Notes: generated by a model not told the origin, from the letters alone. DNA of 64,000 bases from Pseudolysinimonas_A sp947085045 (GCA_947085045.1 CAMTUU010000005.1:248001-312000); one strand, 5' to 3'; shown: positions 1 through 8,145, counted from the stretch's first letter. Numbers and translations are program-made.

Positions 1-1
1 G

Positions 2-124
2 TCCCTCCTCGCCGCCGGGATCGAGGTGCTCAACGGGCCGATCGACCGGCCGTGGGGCGTTCGCACCGCGGCCTTCGCCGACCCCGCGGGTCACGTCTGG
101 GAGTTCGCCGGCCCGATCGGTTAG
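2..124 (+). CDS. VOC (glyoxalase/bleomycin-resistance) family protein, C-terminal fragment
   Basis: Only the last 40 codons lie in the window; the gene begins upstream. The reading frame ends at TAG 122-124. The sequence R-P-W-G-V-R-T-A-A-F-A-D-P-A-G-H-V-W-E-F-A is the typical final beta strand and metal-ligand Glu region of vicinal-oxygen-chelate proteins (D-P-x-G-x-x-W-E). These are small dimeric metalloenzymes or antibiotic-binding proteins; the substrate cannot be told from this tail. It is convergent with the GMC oxidoreductase gene. Confidence 0.75.
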   Translation, partial: SLLAAGIEVLNGPIDRPWGVRTAAFADPAGHVWEFAGPIG

Positions 125-217
125 CGATCCAGGGGCGCTGCCGCGCCGTGGGGGTCGGGAGTATCGTGCGTGGTCACCTCTTGTCGACGCAGCGTCTGCG
201 GGGTGGATGCTGGGGGT

Positions 218-324
218 GGTTGCCGCCGCGTGAGATGCTCGCCCGAAGTCAGGATCGCGAACCGCTCGAGCACCCACTGGGCGGCGCTGAACGGTGGCCA
301 CGATCTGCCGATGCGGTCGAGCAG
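218..324 (-). pseudogene. Degraded remnant of a methyltransferase gene (second copy of part of 8407-9033)
   Basis: This stretch aligns over about 105 bases with 8500-8611, the 3' half of the SAM methyltransferase gene. Examples are gctcgcccg..gtcaggatcg, ccgctcgagca.ccactgggcggcg and ggtggccacgatctgccgatg against ggcggccacgagctgccgatg. Several substitutions and small gaps destroy the frame, so no protein is made. It probably records an old duplication or recombination between the two edges of this accessory segment. The rest of the gap from 125 to 389 holds only the inverted repeat described next. Confidence 0.7.
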
Positions 325-328
325 CAGA

Positions 329-373
329 TCGCATGTAGTGACCCCCTCGCCAGGAGACGGTCACTACATGCGA
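329..373. terminator. 15-bp perfect inverted repeat between convergent genes
   Basis: The arms tcgcatgtagtgacc (329-343) and ggtcactacatgcga (359-373) are exact reverse complements, separated by 15 bases. The repeat lies 16 bases past the stop of the GMC gene on the minus strand, between convergent genes, which fits a bidirectional terminator. There is no T-run and the arms are only moderately GC-rich, so a recombination scar or protein-binding site is also possible. Confidence 0.5.
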
Positions 374-389
374 GTCTGCTGACCTTCCG

Positions 390-2012
390 TCAGTTGCCGA
401 GGATGAGGTCGGCAGCCTTCTCCCCGATCACGATCGACGGGGCGTTGGTGTGCCCGCGGATGATTCCGGGCATGATGGAGGCGTCAGCGACTCGCAGTCC
501 CCGTACCCCGCGTACCCGGAGTTCTTCGTCGACGACAGATCCGGCGTCAGATCCCATCCGCGCAGTTCCAACCGGGTGGTAGAGGGTGTGCGCGTACTGG
601 TTGATAGCGAGGTCATCCCGCTCGGCGGGCGTGAGCGACTCGGCTCCCTCAGGCTGAATGAACGTCCGCTTCGTCACCGCACTGAATGCTTTGGACGCGA
701 TGATGTCCTCGCATACCGCGAGCCCAGCGGTGAGGGCGGCGCGATCCCGGCCACCCGGGTCACTGAGGTACTTCGGGTCGATGAGTGGCTTGTCGAACGG
801 GTCAGTCGTAGCCAGCGAGATCGTGCCAGTGCTCTCGGGCTTCAACAGGATCGCGCCGACCGTGAGTCCGTGGTCGGTGTGCCCGATGAGGCCCTCGCCG
901 ATGAACGCGACAGGCGCGAAGAGCAGCTCGATGTCGGGCAGGTCGAGCTTGGGGTCGGTCTTGATGAACCCGTAGGCCTCGGCGATGTTCGACGTGAGCA
1001 TCCCCTTCTTCCGAAACAAATAGGCCACGAGCTGGGCAGGCTTCTGCGCGACGTGGAGCGTGTCTTCGTGCGCGTCGACAGCTAGCAGCGAAACGAGGTG
1101 GTCGCGTAGGTTCTTGCCGACCTCGGGAGAATGCGCGACCACGTCGATGCCAAGCTTCTCGAGCTCGCTGCGATCACCAATGCCGGAGAGCATGAGCAGC
1201 TGCGGAGTATTGACGGCGCCTCCGCTCAGGATGACTTCCTTTGCCGCGCGGACTGTCTTCGTCACGCCCCCGACAACGTACTCAACGCCGACGACCGTTG
1301 TGCCGTCGAAGAGCACGCGCGTGGTGTGTGCTCCCGTGCGGATGACGATGTTCTTCCGCTTGCGGGCGGGCTTGAGGTACCCGTCGGCGGCGCTGAAGCG
1401 GGAGCCCTTGGCCTGCGTGACCATGGTCTGGCTGATGCCCACCTGATCCTTGGCGTTCGCCCCGACGATTTTCAGGCCGATCTCCTTGGCCGCGTTGAGG
1501 AAGACAGCCGTGTGCGAACGCGGGCTGCGCTGAGCCGAGACGCTGATGACTCCTGTCTCCGGTCCGCTGGTACCTTCGACTCGCTCCACCCGACTGAAGT
1601 AGGGAAGCAGCGATTTCCACGTCCAGCCGGAGCCCGCGGCCCTTCCCCATTCGTCGTAGTCCTCCGGGAAGCCCTTGACCCACATCATCGCGTTCATCGA
1701 CGACGAACCACCGAGCATCTTGCCACGGGGCCAGAAGATGCGGCGGCCGTTGAGCTGCTGCTGTGGCTCGGTGTCGTAGGCCCAGTCGTGACCCGAACGG
1801 AACAACGAGGAGAAGGCCGCCGGGATGTGGATCTCCATCTTCTTGTCCACCGGGCCGGCCTCGAGCAGCAGGACGGTGTTCTTGCCACGTTCGCTCAGCC
1901 GTCCAGCGAGAGCCGAGCCAGCGGAACCCGCACCGACGATCACGTAGTCGTGGGTCTCGGTCTCGGTCTCACCGGTGACGGGTACTGAGTGGGACGTCGT
2001 CGTCGCGGTCAT
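390..2012 (-). CDS. GMC family oxidoreductase (choline-dehydrogenase-like)
   Basis: FAD-dependent alcohol oxidase/dehydrogenase of the glucose-methanol-choline family, 540 aa, the usual length. The Rossmann motif V-I-V-G-A-G-S-A-G is at residues 24-32, with the ADP-ribose-binding Glu at about 51. The GMC signature region (G-K-M-L-G-G-S-S-S-M-N) is near 95-105. The active-site pair is visible as His479 (Y-H-P-V-G-T) and Asn523 (G-H-T-N-A-P). The start overlaps the stop of the upstream CoA ligase by 4 bp (ATGA), so the two are translationally coupled. Together with the ligase and the aldehyde dehydrogenase upstream it suggests oxidation of an alcohol to the aldehyde and acid, then CoA activation. 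The substrate is not identifiable. Third-position GC is visibly lower than in the core genes to the right, hinting at transfer. Confidence 0.9.
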   Translation of the reverse strand: MTATTTSHSVPVTGETETETHDYVIVGAGSAGSALAGRLSERGKNTVLLLEAGPVDKKMEIHIPAAFSSLFRSGHDWAYDTEPQQQLNGRRIFWPRGKMLGGSSSMNAMMWVKGFPEDYDEWGRAAGSGWTWKSLLPYFSRVERVEGTSGPETGVISVSAQRSPRSHTAVFLNAAKEIGLKIVGANAKDQVGISQTMVTQAKGSRFSAADGYLKPARKRKNIVIRTGAHTTRVLFDGTTVVGVEYVVGGVTKTVRAAKEVILSGGAVNTPQLLMLSGIGDRSELEKLGIDVVAHSPEVGKNLRDHLVSLLAVDAHEDTLHVAQKPAQLVAYLFRKKGMLTSNIAEAYGFIKTDPKLDLPDIELLFAPVAFIGEGLIGHTDHGLTVGAILLKPESTGTISLATTDPFDKPLIDPKYLSDPGGRDRAALTAGLAVCEDIIASKAFSAVTKRTFIQPEGAESLTPAERDDLAINQYAHTLYHPVGTARMGSDAGSVVDEELRVRGVRGLRVADASIMPGIIRGHTNAPSIVIGEKAADLILGN

Positions 2013-3598
2013 GCCGTCACCTCCGCGGCGCGCAGGTCCTTCCGCAAGATCTTGCCTGAGGACGACTTCGGGATGCTGTCGGTCATGACGACCTGTCTCA
2101 CTTTCTTGTGGGGAGCAACACGGTCGGCGACGTACGCGATGACCGCCTCTTCATCGAGGTCGGCCCCGGGCTGGAGCACGACGAACGCTTTGGGTACTTC
2201 CTCCCCGTCTTGATCGTGCCCGGCGATGACCGCCGCATCGGCGATGGACGGGTGGCTGATGAGCACTGCCTCGAGTTCGGCGGGGGCGACTTGGTAGCCC
2301 TTGTACTTGATGAGCTCCTTGAGCCGGTCAACGACTGTCACATAACCTTCTGCGCTCACCGTCGCGATGTCGCCCGTGTGGAGCCACCCATTCGCCTCGA
2401 GCGTCTCAGCTGTTGCCTCGGCATTGCCCAGGTAGCCGACCATGATGTTGGGGCCAGCGCACATGAGTTCACCGGGGGCACTCACGCCGGATTCGGGCAT
2501 CGGAATCTCATCACCCGTGACGGGGTCGATGAGTTTGCACTCCATGTTCGGCAGGGTGATCCCGACCGAACTCAGCGGGATGTCGGGCCGATCGAGTGGA
2601 ATGGCGTGCGATATGGGGCTCATCTCGGTCATTCCGTACCCTTGGCGAACGCGGCAGTTGAGGCGGTCGGCAACCGCTGCTCCGATCCCGCCATCCAACG
2701 GCGCGGCACCCGAGAGGATGGTGTGCACGCTCGAGAGGTCATAGTCGTCGACGAGGGGGTGCTTGGCGAGGGCAAGGGCGATCGGCGGCGCGATGAACAC
2801 GTAGCTGCACCGATGGTCCTGGATGATCCGCAAGAACTCGGCGAGGTCGAACCTTGGCATCGTGACGAGAGCGGCGCGGCTGTGCACCGCGAGATTCAGC
2901 AGCACCGTCATCCCATAGATGTGGAAGAACGGGAGTACGGCGAGTAGACGGTCGTCGGGCTGTACAGCGACGAGAGGCGCCGATTGGGCAACGTTGGCCA
3001 CCAGGTTTCGATGGGTGAGCATGACCCCTTTGGGTCGCGCCGTCGTGCCTGACGAGTACGGCAGCACCGCCAGGTGAGTTGCGGGGTCGAATGTCACCGT
3101 CGGTGCGGGAGCTGCGAGCGCGAGCAGGTCGCGAACCGATGAGTGCCCTGGTGCGCCATCGATCACGATGACGCCTTCACTCCCGATGCCGACCGCTGTC
3201 GCCGCCGCGACGGCTGGCTGGAGCAACGGGGAAACGGTGAACACGAGCTTCGCGCCAGAGTCCCGCAACTGCGACGCGATGTCGTCCGCAGTGCTGAGCG
3301 CGTTGACGGTGGTGACGGTCGCGCCGGCGCGCAGGATGCCGTGGAACACCGAGAGGAAGATCGGCACGTTGGGCGAGTGAAGGGCGACGACGTCCCCGAC
3401 GCCGATTCCTCGTGCGGCCAGAGCGCCGGCGATACCGTCAATCTGGCCGAGTAGCTCGGCATAGGTCGTCGAGGCACCTGAGGTGCCGTCGATGGCGACG
3501 ACGCGGTCGAGGTCGCCCGACGTGATGGAGCTAAAGAGGTAGTCGTAGAGACTGACGTCGGGGATCTCGACGTCAGGCAGCGGGCTTCTGAAGGGCAT
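2009..3598 (-). CDS. AMP-dependent acyl/aryl-CoA ligase (4-coumarate-CoA ligase-like)
   Basis: ANL-superfamily adenylating enzyme, 529 aa, full length. The phosphate-binding loop L-P-Y-S-S-G-T-T-A-R-P-K-G is at residues 179-191. The A5 motif G-Y-G-M-T-E and the A7 motif W-L-H-T-G-D follow, and the C-terminal catalytic Lys is K516 in S-S-S-G-K-I-L-R. It would activate a carboxylic acid as acyl-AMP and transfer it to CoA. The closest general resemblance is to plant-type 4-coumarate/fatty-acid ligases, but substrate specificity cannot be read by eye. It is the middle gene of the minus-strand catabolic cluster, with 36 bp to the aldehyde dehydrogenase upstream and a 4-bp overlap with the GMC gene downstream. 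The start is ATG with a gagcg-type weak ribosome site. Confidence 0.9.
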   Translation of the reverse strand: MPFRSPLPDVEIPDVSLYDYLFSSITSGDLDRVVAIDGTSGASTTYAELLGQIDGIAGALAARGIGVGDVVALHSPNVPIFLSVFHGILRAGATVTTVNALSTADDIASQLRDSGAKLVFTVSPLLQPAVAAATAVGIGSEGVIVIDGAPGHSSVRDLLALAAPAPTVTFDPATHLAVLPYSSGTTARPKGVMLTHRNLVANVAQSAPLVAVQPDDRLLAVLPFFHIYGMTVLLNLAVHSRAALVTMPRFDLAEFLRIIQDHRCSYVFIAPPIALALAKHPLVDDYDLSSVHTILSGAAPLDGGIGAAVADRLNCRVRQGYGMTEMSPISHAIPLDRPDIPLSSVGITLPNMECKLIDPVTGDEIPMPESGVSAPGELMCAGPNIMVGYLGNAEATAETLEANGWLHTGDIATVSAEGYVTVVDRLKELIKYKGYQVAPAELEAVLISHPSIADAAVIAGHDQDGEEVPKAFVVLQPGADLDEEAVIAYVADRVAPHKKVRQVVMTDSIPKSSSGKILRKDLRAAEVTA

Positions 3599-3634
3599 GG
3601 AACGCTCCTGATGTGGGGGTCGGTAGGGGGATGG

Positions 3635-5389
3635 CTAAGCGCGAAATGCAGCGGCGAAAACTGCAGGCATCCGCAGCCAGCTCGGTTTCGCCGCGAATCC
3701 GGCGAGCAACCGCCCGGTGCTCCGCGCGCTGCGCGAGGTGACAAACCACGGCGGTTTGGGGAAGAGGGCGAACTCACCGTGCACGAAGGAGCGGGGGAAC
3801 GGCCGGAACGGTCCTTTCACGACAGTCCGCTCCGGGTCGCTGATCAGCAGCGCGTTGTGAACGAACCCGCGTCCGCTCTGGATATCTTCAAGCGCGTGTC
3901 CGGGGTACGCACCCCACGGCGCTGCTGCCGTGAGGAAGCCGACCCCGGTCCACGCGTTGATCGCGATCGTGCCGTATCGCAGGTCGGCGATCGCCTCGCG
4001 GAACGCTTCGCCCATCGATTTGATGTCCTTGGGGTCGGCGATGACATTGGCGCCCAGGGTGCCGAGGAAGTCATCGTTTGCGGTCCGCACTGCGGCGTCG
4101 AGGAATTTCTTGCCGGTGCCAGGTACTTCGATGACACCGAGCACGGGCGAGAAGTACTCGGTCGACTGGATGGCCGACGCGTCGTCACCCGCCTTCACAT
4201 CAATGAGCAGTCGTCCACCGCCGGCACCGTGGTGCTCGGCGTTGGGGTAAGCCGCCATCGCCTGCGCGACGCGTTCGTCACTGCCCGGGTACCACGCCCC
4301 TCGGGGTGGAGTGCGGGTGAGCGCCGACCGCAATTCGTTCAAGAACTGGTCCTTCTGCTTCCAGTCGCTGGAGAGCACGACGATCTGCCCAGCGATGCAG
4401 TTGTAGCCGCCGTTGTGGAGTCGCATCGTCGCGACGTGCTCCGCCTGGTACTTCAGGTCGCGCTTGGTCCAGGCGCCGGGAACGACGATGATCGGCGCAA
4501 CACCGCCGAGTTCGCTCGTGATCGGCTTGTCCAGGAGCGGGGTGCGAGCAGCCTTGCGGTCGCGGCCCTCCTGGCCCGGCCCGTACACCACGACGTCGTG
4601 GGTCGCGGCGCTCCCCGTGATGTGGATGTGCGCGATCGCGTCGTGATGCGCGAGATAGCTACCGACCTCACCGCCGCCCTGCACGATCCTCAGCACCTTG
4701 GCCGCGATGAGCGGAGCAAGTGCACCGGAGTAGACCTTCTCCATCTTCGCCATCACCGGGTTGAGTTTGAGCAGCACGACGCGATTGTTGGCGATCAGCT
4801 CGTAGAGGACATCCATCGGCGGAATCGAGGTGATGTTGCCGGCGCCGAGTACCAGCCCGATGCCGTTGGTGAGCGAGGGACGATGCTCGGCCAACCCCGC
4901 ATGCGAGAGCACGGTGGAGGCGCCGACGCCCGGCGGCATCCACACCTCAGCAGTGAATCCGTGAAGCAGGAGTGCCTCGTAAGAATTGTGCGGCAGCACG
5001 GGCACGGTGACGCGACGCCCCGGCGCAGTGCCGAACTTGATGCCCGCGAGCGGGCTCTTCCGCTGCGCGAGAGCCTGGAGGGAGTGGGCGAGCAGACCGG
5101 CCCCTGCCAGCACGGGATATGGGCCCGATATCCACTCCTCACCGACGGCCTGCGACCTTGGGTCCAGCCCCTTGATCGCGCTCGCCGTCTCCACCCATTC
5201 CGTCGCGAAGTCGGCGACGGCAGCATGAACGCGACCGAGAAGTGCCGCTCGTTTGGGCACAGAAAGCTGCGCCCAGGCCTTTTCTCCCGCGGCGAGTTCG
5301 GCGATGGCGGCGTCGAGATGCTCGCGATCAGCCTCAGAGAATGTCGCGTGGTCGGCCTGCGCAGACGGGGCGGGCTGGGTGATAGTCAT
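3635..5389 (-). CDS. NAD(P)+-dependent aldehyde dehydrogenase family protein
   Basis: ALDH-superfamily enzyme of 584 aa, longer than the usual ~490. The general-base motif E-L-G-G is at Glu293 and the catalytic Cys331 is in G-G-Y-N-C-I-A-G. A Rossmann-type H-I-T-G-S is near 256-260. The start at 5389 is chosen because aaaggag lies 5 nt upstream; the open frame extends to 5566 but that extension has no ribosome site and runs into the pucR promoter. It is first in the minus-strand catabolic cluster and would turn the aldehyde product of the GMC enzyme into the acid that the CoA ligase activates. The divergent PucR-type gene probably controls it. An acylating variant is not excluded. Confidence 0.85.
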   Translation of the reverse strand: MTITQPAPSAQADHATFSEADREHLDAAIAELAAGEKAWAQLSVPKRAALLGRVHAAVADFATEWVETASAIKGLDPRSQAVGEEWISGPYPVLAGAGLLAHSLQALAQRKSPLAGIKFGTAPGRRVTVPVLPHNSYEALLLHGFTAEVWMPPGVGASTVLSHAGLAEHRPSLTNGIGLVLGAGNITSIPPMDVLYELIANNRVVLLKLNPVMAKMEKVYSGALAPLIAAKVLRIVQGGGEVGSYLAHHDAIAHIHITGSAATHDVVVYGPGQEGRDRKAARTPLLDKPITSELGGVAPIIVVPGAWTKRDLKYQAEHVATMRLHNGGYNCIAGQIVVLSSDWKQKDQFLNELRSALTRTPPRGAWYPGSDERVAQAMAAYPNAEHHGAGGGRLLIDVKAGDDASAIQSTEYFSPVLGVIEVPGTGKKFLDAAVRTANDDFLGTLGANVIADPKDIKSMGEAFREAIADLRYGTIAINAWTGVGFLTAAAPWGAYPGHALEDIQSGRGFVHNALLISDPERTVVKGPFRPFPRSFVHGEFALFPKPPWFVTSRSARSTGRLLAGFAAKPSWLRMPAVFAAAFRA

Positions 5390-5474
5390 GGATCTCCTTT
5401 GATCGGCAACGCTCAGTCTCTTCTTCATACCGCCCAACGCGAATAGGCCCGTGCCCCCGATTGGTCGCCGATAG

Positions 5475-5490
5475 TTGTGCCACGGCACAA
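5475..5490. promoter_or_regulatory. Palindromic operator candidate in the aldehyde dehydrogenase/pucR intergenic region
   Basis: The sequence ttgtgcc-ac-ggcacaa consists of two exact 7-bp inverted arms. It lies 85 bp upstream of the aldehyde dehydrogenase start and 22 bp before the -10 box of the PucR-type gene. This is the expected position for a regulator controlling both divergent genes. Which of the two neighbouring regulators binds it cannot be told. Confidence 0.5.
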
Positions 5491-5511
5491 GGTGTTTTCG
5501 GTTTGCCCGGC

Positions 5512-5523
5512 TATCGTCATCCC
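5512..5523 (+). promoter_or_regulatory. Leaderless promoter of the PucR-type regulator
   Basis: TATCGT (5512-5517) is followed by exactly 6 bases and then the ATG at 5524. Transcription would begin at or next to the start codon. The 134-bp gap to the divergent aldehyde dehydrogenase gene presumably also holds that gene's promoter and the regulator's operator. The segment ttgtgccacggcacaa (5475-5490) in it is a perfect palindrome, TTGTGCC/GGCACAA around AC, and is a good operator candidate. Confidence 0.5.
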
Positions 5524-6720
5524 ATGTCGATCTACCAGGATGCAGCGATGCACACCACCGACGCACCCGCGGAGTTGTTCGTCGAGCTGCTCGGCTCGGT
5601 GGACGTGCTCAGCATGCGAGTGGTCGATCACATCCTCAGCGGCGAGCACGCGTATGTAGAGGCCGCGATCACCGCGGACCAATTGGGTCAGATCGTCAGG
5701 CTCAATGTCCAGGCATTGCTCGAGACCCTCGTCGGTGTCGAGGACTCGCTTGACGCTCCCCGCGCAGCCGGTCGGCTGAAGGCCGAGTACGGCATCCCGA
5801 TGGCAGGCCTTCTGCACGCTTACCGTCTGGCCGGGCTGACCCTCTGGGACGAAATGATCGCACGATCGGCGGCGATGAACACCTCGGAGGCGCTGCTGCG
5901 TGTGTCCTCCGACGTGTGGGGCATCATCGACCGGTTTTCGAACGCCGCGGCGGAGTCGTACCGCGAAGTCATGGATGAGAAGGACCGCCGGAACCAACAG
6001 TCTCGCAGTGTCTTGCTCCTCACCCTGCTGGATGGGACCGCTGCGCCGCGGGACCTCAATGGGATCCTCCGTACCCTGGGTCTCCCGGATCACGCTACCT
6101 ACATGGTCGTCGTAGCCGAATTGAGTCGGACGGGTGCCGATCCGCTTCCGTCGATCCCCGCCAGACTGCGAGCGGTGGGGATCACATCCACGTGGGCGGC
6201 GTGGAAGGGCGAGCACGTCGGACTTCTCGCCTGCCCGTCTCGATCGGCTGTCGAGGCCGCAGAAGCGGTCATCTCGTCGTCGGCGACCTCACGAGTCGGC
6301 TCGAGCCGACCGTTCGTTTCGATGCAGGATGCGCCAGAAGCACTGCGTCAAGGCCGCATCTCGTTGGAGTGCGTACCGCCCACGAGCATCGGCGTGCACT
6401 CGTATGGCTCCGCCCCCCTCGACACACTCCTTGTCGGGCAGCCCACCAGTGCGACCGAGTTGCGTCGCGACGTGCTCGGCCCGATCATGGCCACGGGCGA
6501 CGCCGGTTCCTTCATCGACACCCTCGAAGCGTGGTTCGCTGCGGAGGGTTCGACCGCGGAGGCGGGTCGCATCCTTCATTGCCATCGCAACACCGTCGGG
6601 TACCGGCTCGGTCGGATCGCGGAACTGACCGGACGCTCCGTCTCCCGTCCGGCCGACGCTGCCGAGTTGTACGCCGCGCTTCGCTCAGTGCGACTTTTGG
6701 GCGGAGATTCCCCACGTTGA
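5524..6720 (+). CDS. PucR/CdaR-type helix-turn-helix transcriptional regulator
   Basis: 398 aa. The C-terminal ~60 residues carry the PucR HTH_30 domain (A-G-R-I-L-H-C-H-R-N-T-V-G-Y-R-L, about 345-375), in which the H-R-N-T-V-x-Y-R-L core is diagnostic. The N-terminal two thirds are helical and have the length of the sensory part of this family (RsbR-like/GGDEF-like modules). Such regulators usually activate purine, aldehyde or sugar-acid catabolic genes in response to a pathway metabolite. The gene is divergent from the aldehyde dehydrogenase cluster, which is its probable target. The start at 5524 is preferred over 5461 because a TATCGT box sits 6 nt before it. Its stop overlaps the TTG start of the TetR gene. 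Confidence 0.85.
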   Translation: MSIYQDAAMHTTDAPAELFVELLGSVDVLSMRVVDHILSGEHAYVEAAITADQLGQIVRLNVQALLETLVGVEDSLDAPRAAGRLKAEYGIPMAGLLHAYRLAGLTLWDEMIARSAAMNTSEALLRVSSDVWGIIDRFSNAAAESYREVMDEKDRRNQQSRSVLLLTLLDGTAAPRDLNGILRTLGLPDHATYMVVVAELSRTGADPLPSIPARLRAVGITSTWAAWKGEHVGLLACPSRSAVEAAEAVISSSATSRVGSSRPFVSMQDAPEALRQGRISLECVPPTSIGVHSYGSAPLDTLLVGQPTSATELRRDVLGPIMATGDAGSFIDTLEAWFAAEGSTAEAGRILHCHRNTVGYRLGRIAELTGRSVSRPADAAELYAALRSVRLLGGDSPR

Positions 6721-7388
6721 CCCTGGGTACTGTCAGCACCCTGAGCCGCGCAGAACTGCTGCGAGCGACGACGAAGCGTCGAATCACGGCGGCCGCCCGT
6801 GTCGCGCTCTCCTCCGGCGGAATGGTGACCGAGCATCTCATCGCAGACGTCTGCGAGCAGGTCGGCGTGCACCATCAGGCATTCCGGGTCTTCTTCCCCA
6901 TCGACGATGAGTTGCTGGACGCCGTGAATGACCTCCTCGTCGATGAGTGCGCAGACCGTCTCCGCGGCGGCGTCGCGAGGTTCAGTCCGACAAACGGAGC
7001 GTCGAGCTTTGTTGAAGCATCCATTGCTTTGGCGAAGTCGTGGCCGCTCGACCGCGGTGGGATGATCATCCGTGCCAACCGGCGCCTGAGAGCACTGCAG
7101 GGGGGTGACAGCGGCGGCCGGGTCGTGCTTGCGGAGCGTCGATTCGTCGGCGCGCTGGCAGACGTTCTCACCGAGATGATGACGACGCTCGAGCGACGGT
7201 TCAGTTGGCAACCAGCATTGGCTGTCCGCGTCATCCTCGACACGTTCGAGCGATCGTTCGAAGCTTGGATTCTGAGTGGTCGCGGGGAGTCGGAATTTCC
7301 CACCTCGCCCTATGTGCAGCGCACCCTGCCGACACTCCTCGAGGAACTCAGTGTTCCCTGGTCGCACGTGCCGGCGGGCAGGAGTTGA
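6717..7388 (+). CDS. TetR-like transcriptional regulator
   Basis: 223 aa from a TTG start that overlaps the preceding TGA by 4 bp (TTGA), implying translational coupling to the PucR-type gene. The N-terminal ~60 residues resemble a TetR DNA-binding domain: R-I-T-A-A-A-R-V-A-L, then H-L-I-A-D-V-C-E-Q-V-G-V and a short recognition helix ending F-F-P-I-D-D-E-L-L. The rest is a helical ligand-binding domain without a recognisable subfamily signature. The frame stays open upstream to 6192, but that part is the shadow of the PucR gene. It probably co-regulates the catabolic cluster; the ligand is unknown. Codon use is less GC-biased than in the core region. Confidence 0.75.
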   Translation: MTLGTVSTLSRAELLRATTKRRITAAARVALSSGGMVTEHLIADVCEQVGVHHQAFRVFFPIDDELLDAVNDLLVDECADRLRGGVARFSPTNGASSFVEASIALAKSWPLDRGGMIIRANRRLRALQGGDSGGRVVLAERRFVGALADVLTEMMTTLERRFSWQPALAVRVILDTFERSFEAWILSGRGESEFPTSPYVQRTLPTLLEELSVPWSHVPAGRS

Positions 7389-7515
7389 GCGCAAGCATGC
7401 GGAGAACCCGCAGCTCGCCGTTCGTCCATGCACGAGCCTCAGCAGCCCGGCGACGCTTGGCTTCGTGCCCGATCTGTTGATCGGCGTATGGATCGGGCGG
7501 TTCAGCAGTAGACAT
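7348..7515 (-). CDS. Small hypothetical protein, probably broken at its start
   Basis: A 55-aa frame, hydrophilic and rich in Arg/Ala, with no family recognised. It overlaps the 3' end of the TetR gene by 41 bp on the other strand. A good ribosome site (ggaaggag) lies before an ATG at 7528, not before the ATG at 7515. Starting at 7528 gives only 8 codons before a TGA. The two ATGs belong to the two copies of a 13-bp tandem duplication, so an originally intact gene may have been frameshifted by the duplication. It could also be a chance frame. Confidence 0.3.
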   Translation of the reverse strand: MSTAEPPDPYADQQIGHEAKRRRAAEARAWTNGELRVLRMLALNSCPPARATREH

Positions 7516-7528
7516 CAGCAGTGGACAT
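7503..7528. repeat. 13-bp tandem duplication
   Basis: cagcagtagacat (7503-7515) is followed directly by cagcagtggacat (7516-7528), differing at one base. On the minus strand each copy contains an ATG, and the 13-bp length shifts the frame between them. It marks recent slippage at the 5' end of the small minus-strand gene. Confidence 0.8.
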
Positions 7529-7644
7529 GGGACTCCTTCCGAGCACGGGGAAGTGAATGCGAGGACCGCAACGTGCAGGCGCGACAGCGGGGAGCATGCC
7601 GCGACCCTACGCTCCACCTCGGGTGCTCCCCTACCCTCGTTGCC

Positions 7645-7830
7645 ATGAGCGCCACGACCACGAGCCCCATCAGCCGTCATCGTCTGCTCGCGGCGTACGC
7701 CATCGAGGGCGTCACCGCGATCGGCACCCGCGCGGTCGTTCTGTCGGCGGAGCCGCCGACGCGCGGGCTCACCGACCACGCGGACCTCGGGTGGCGTCGA
7801 TGCGCTCGAGCCAATCCTGCGGCGTGCTGA
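7645..7830 (+). other. Truncated reading frame with its own leaderless promoter
   Basis: The 61-codon frame begins at ATG 7645, preceded by TACCCT (7632-7637) and 7 nt, the promoter form used by many genes here. The first ~45 residues could be the N-terminus of a real protein. From about 7769 the DNA is the 3' end of the PIN-toxin pseudogene on the opposite strand, so the frame is probably a 5' remnant cut by the arrival or rearrangement of the toxin-antitoxin module. No family is recognised. The remaining bases between 7529 and 7644 show no other feature. Confidence 0.3.
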
Positions 7831-8145
7831 TCGTCACGCCCTCGTAGGTGCCGAGGACAAGCAGATCCTCGTCGCCCGTGACGATCACCGTGGCCCCTCC
7901 GAGAATTGCACGGCGAGCAACGTCTCGAGGTCATCAGCGAAGTCGGGGAACTTCGCCGCTACCACGCGCCGGGTCTCGGTGAGGATCTCGGCGCTCGCCA
8001 CAAGACGCAGGCCCTCCCGCACCACGGTCTCGAACACTCGCCGCGGTGCCACGCCGAAGACCAGCGCCGAGATCCAGACGTTCGAGTCGACGACGACCGG
8101 TACCGGCGAAAAACTTGCGGCGGGGTCAGGCGTCGATGGTGTCAT
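7769..8145 (-). pseudogene. PIN-domain toxin (PIN_3/TIGR00305-like), inactivated by internal deletion and frameshift
   Basis: The N-terminal frame starts at ATG 8145 with V-V-V-D-S-N-V-W-I-S-A-L-V-F-G and A-S-A-E-I-L-T-E, which are the first PIN acidic residue and the Glu of this family. It runs to L-E-T-L-L-A and then hits TGA at 7885. The family's C-terminus resumes in another frame: A-I-L-G-G-A-T-V-I-V-T-G-D-E-D-L-L-V-L-G, then S-T-P-Q-D-W-L-E-R, ending at TGA 7769-7771. Roughly 25-35 residues of the middle are missing, including the D-P-D-D-D acidic cluster needed for Mg2+ and RNase activity. Intact homologues are ~140-150 aa. The ATG overlaps the antitoxin stop by 4 bp, as in a normal toxin-antitoxin operon. 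Confidence 0.85.

Noticed and set aside
7348..7779. 143-codon minus-strand frame after the TetR gene
   Set aside because: The upstream 88 codons have no start signal and cover the plus-strand 7645 frame; only the last 55 codons have any support.
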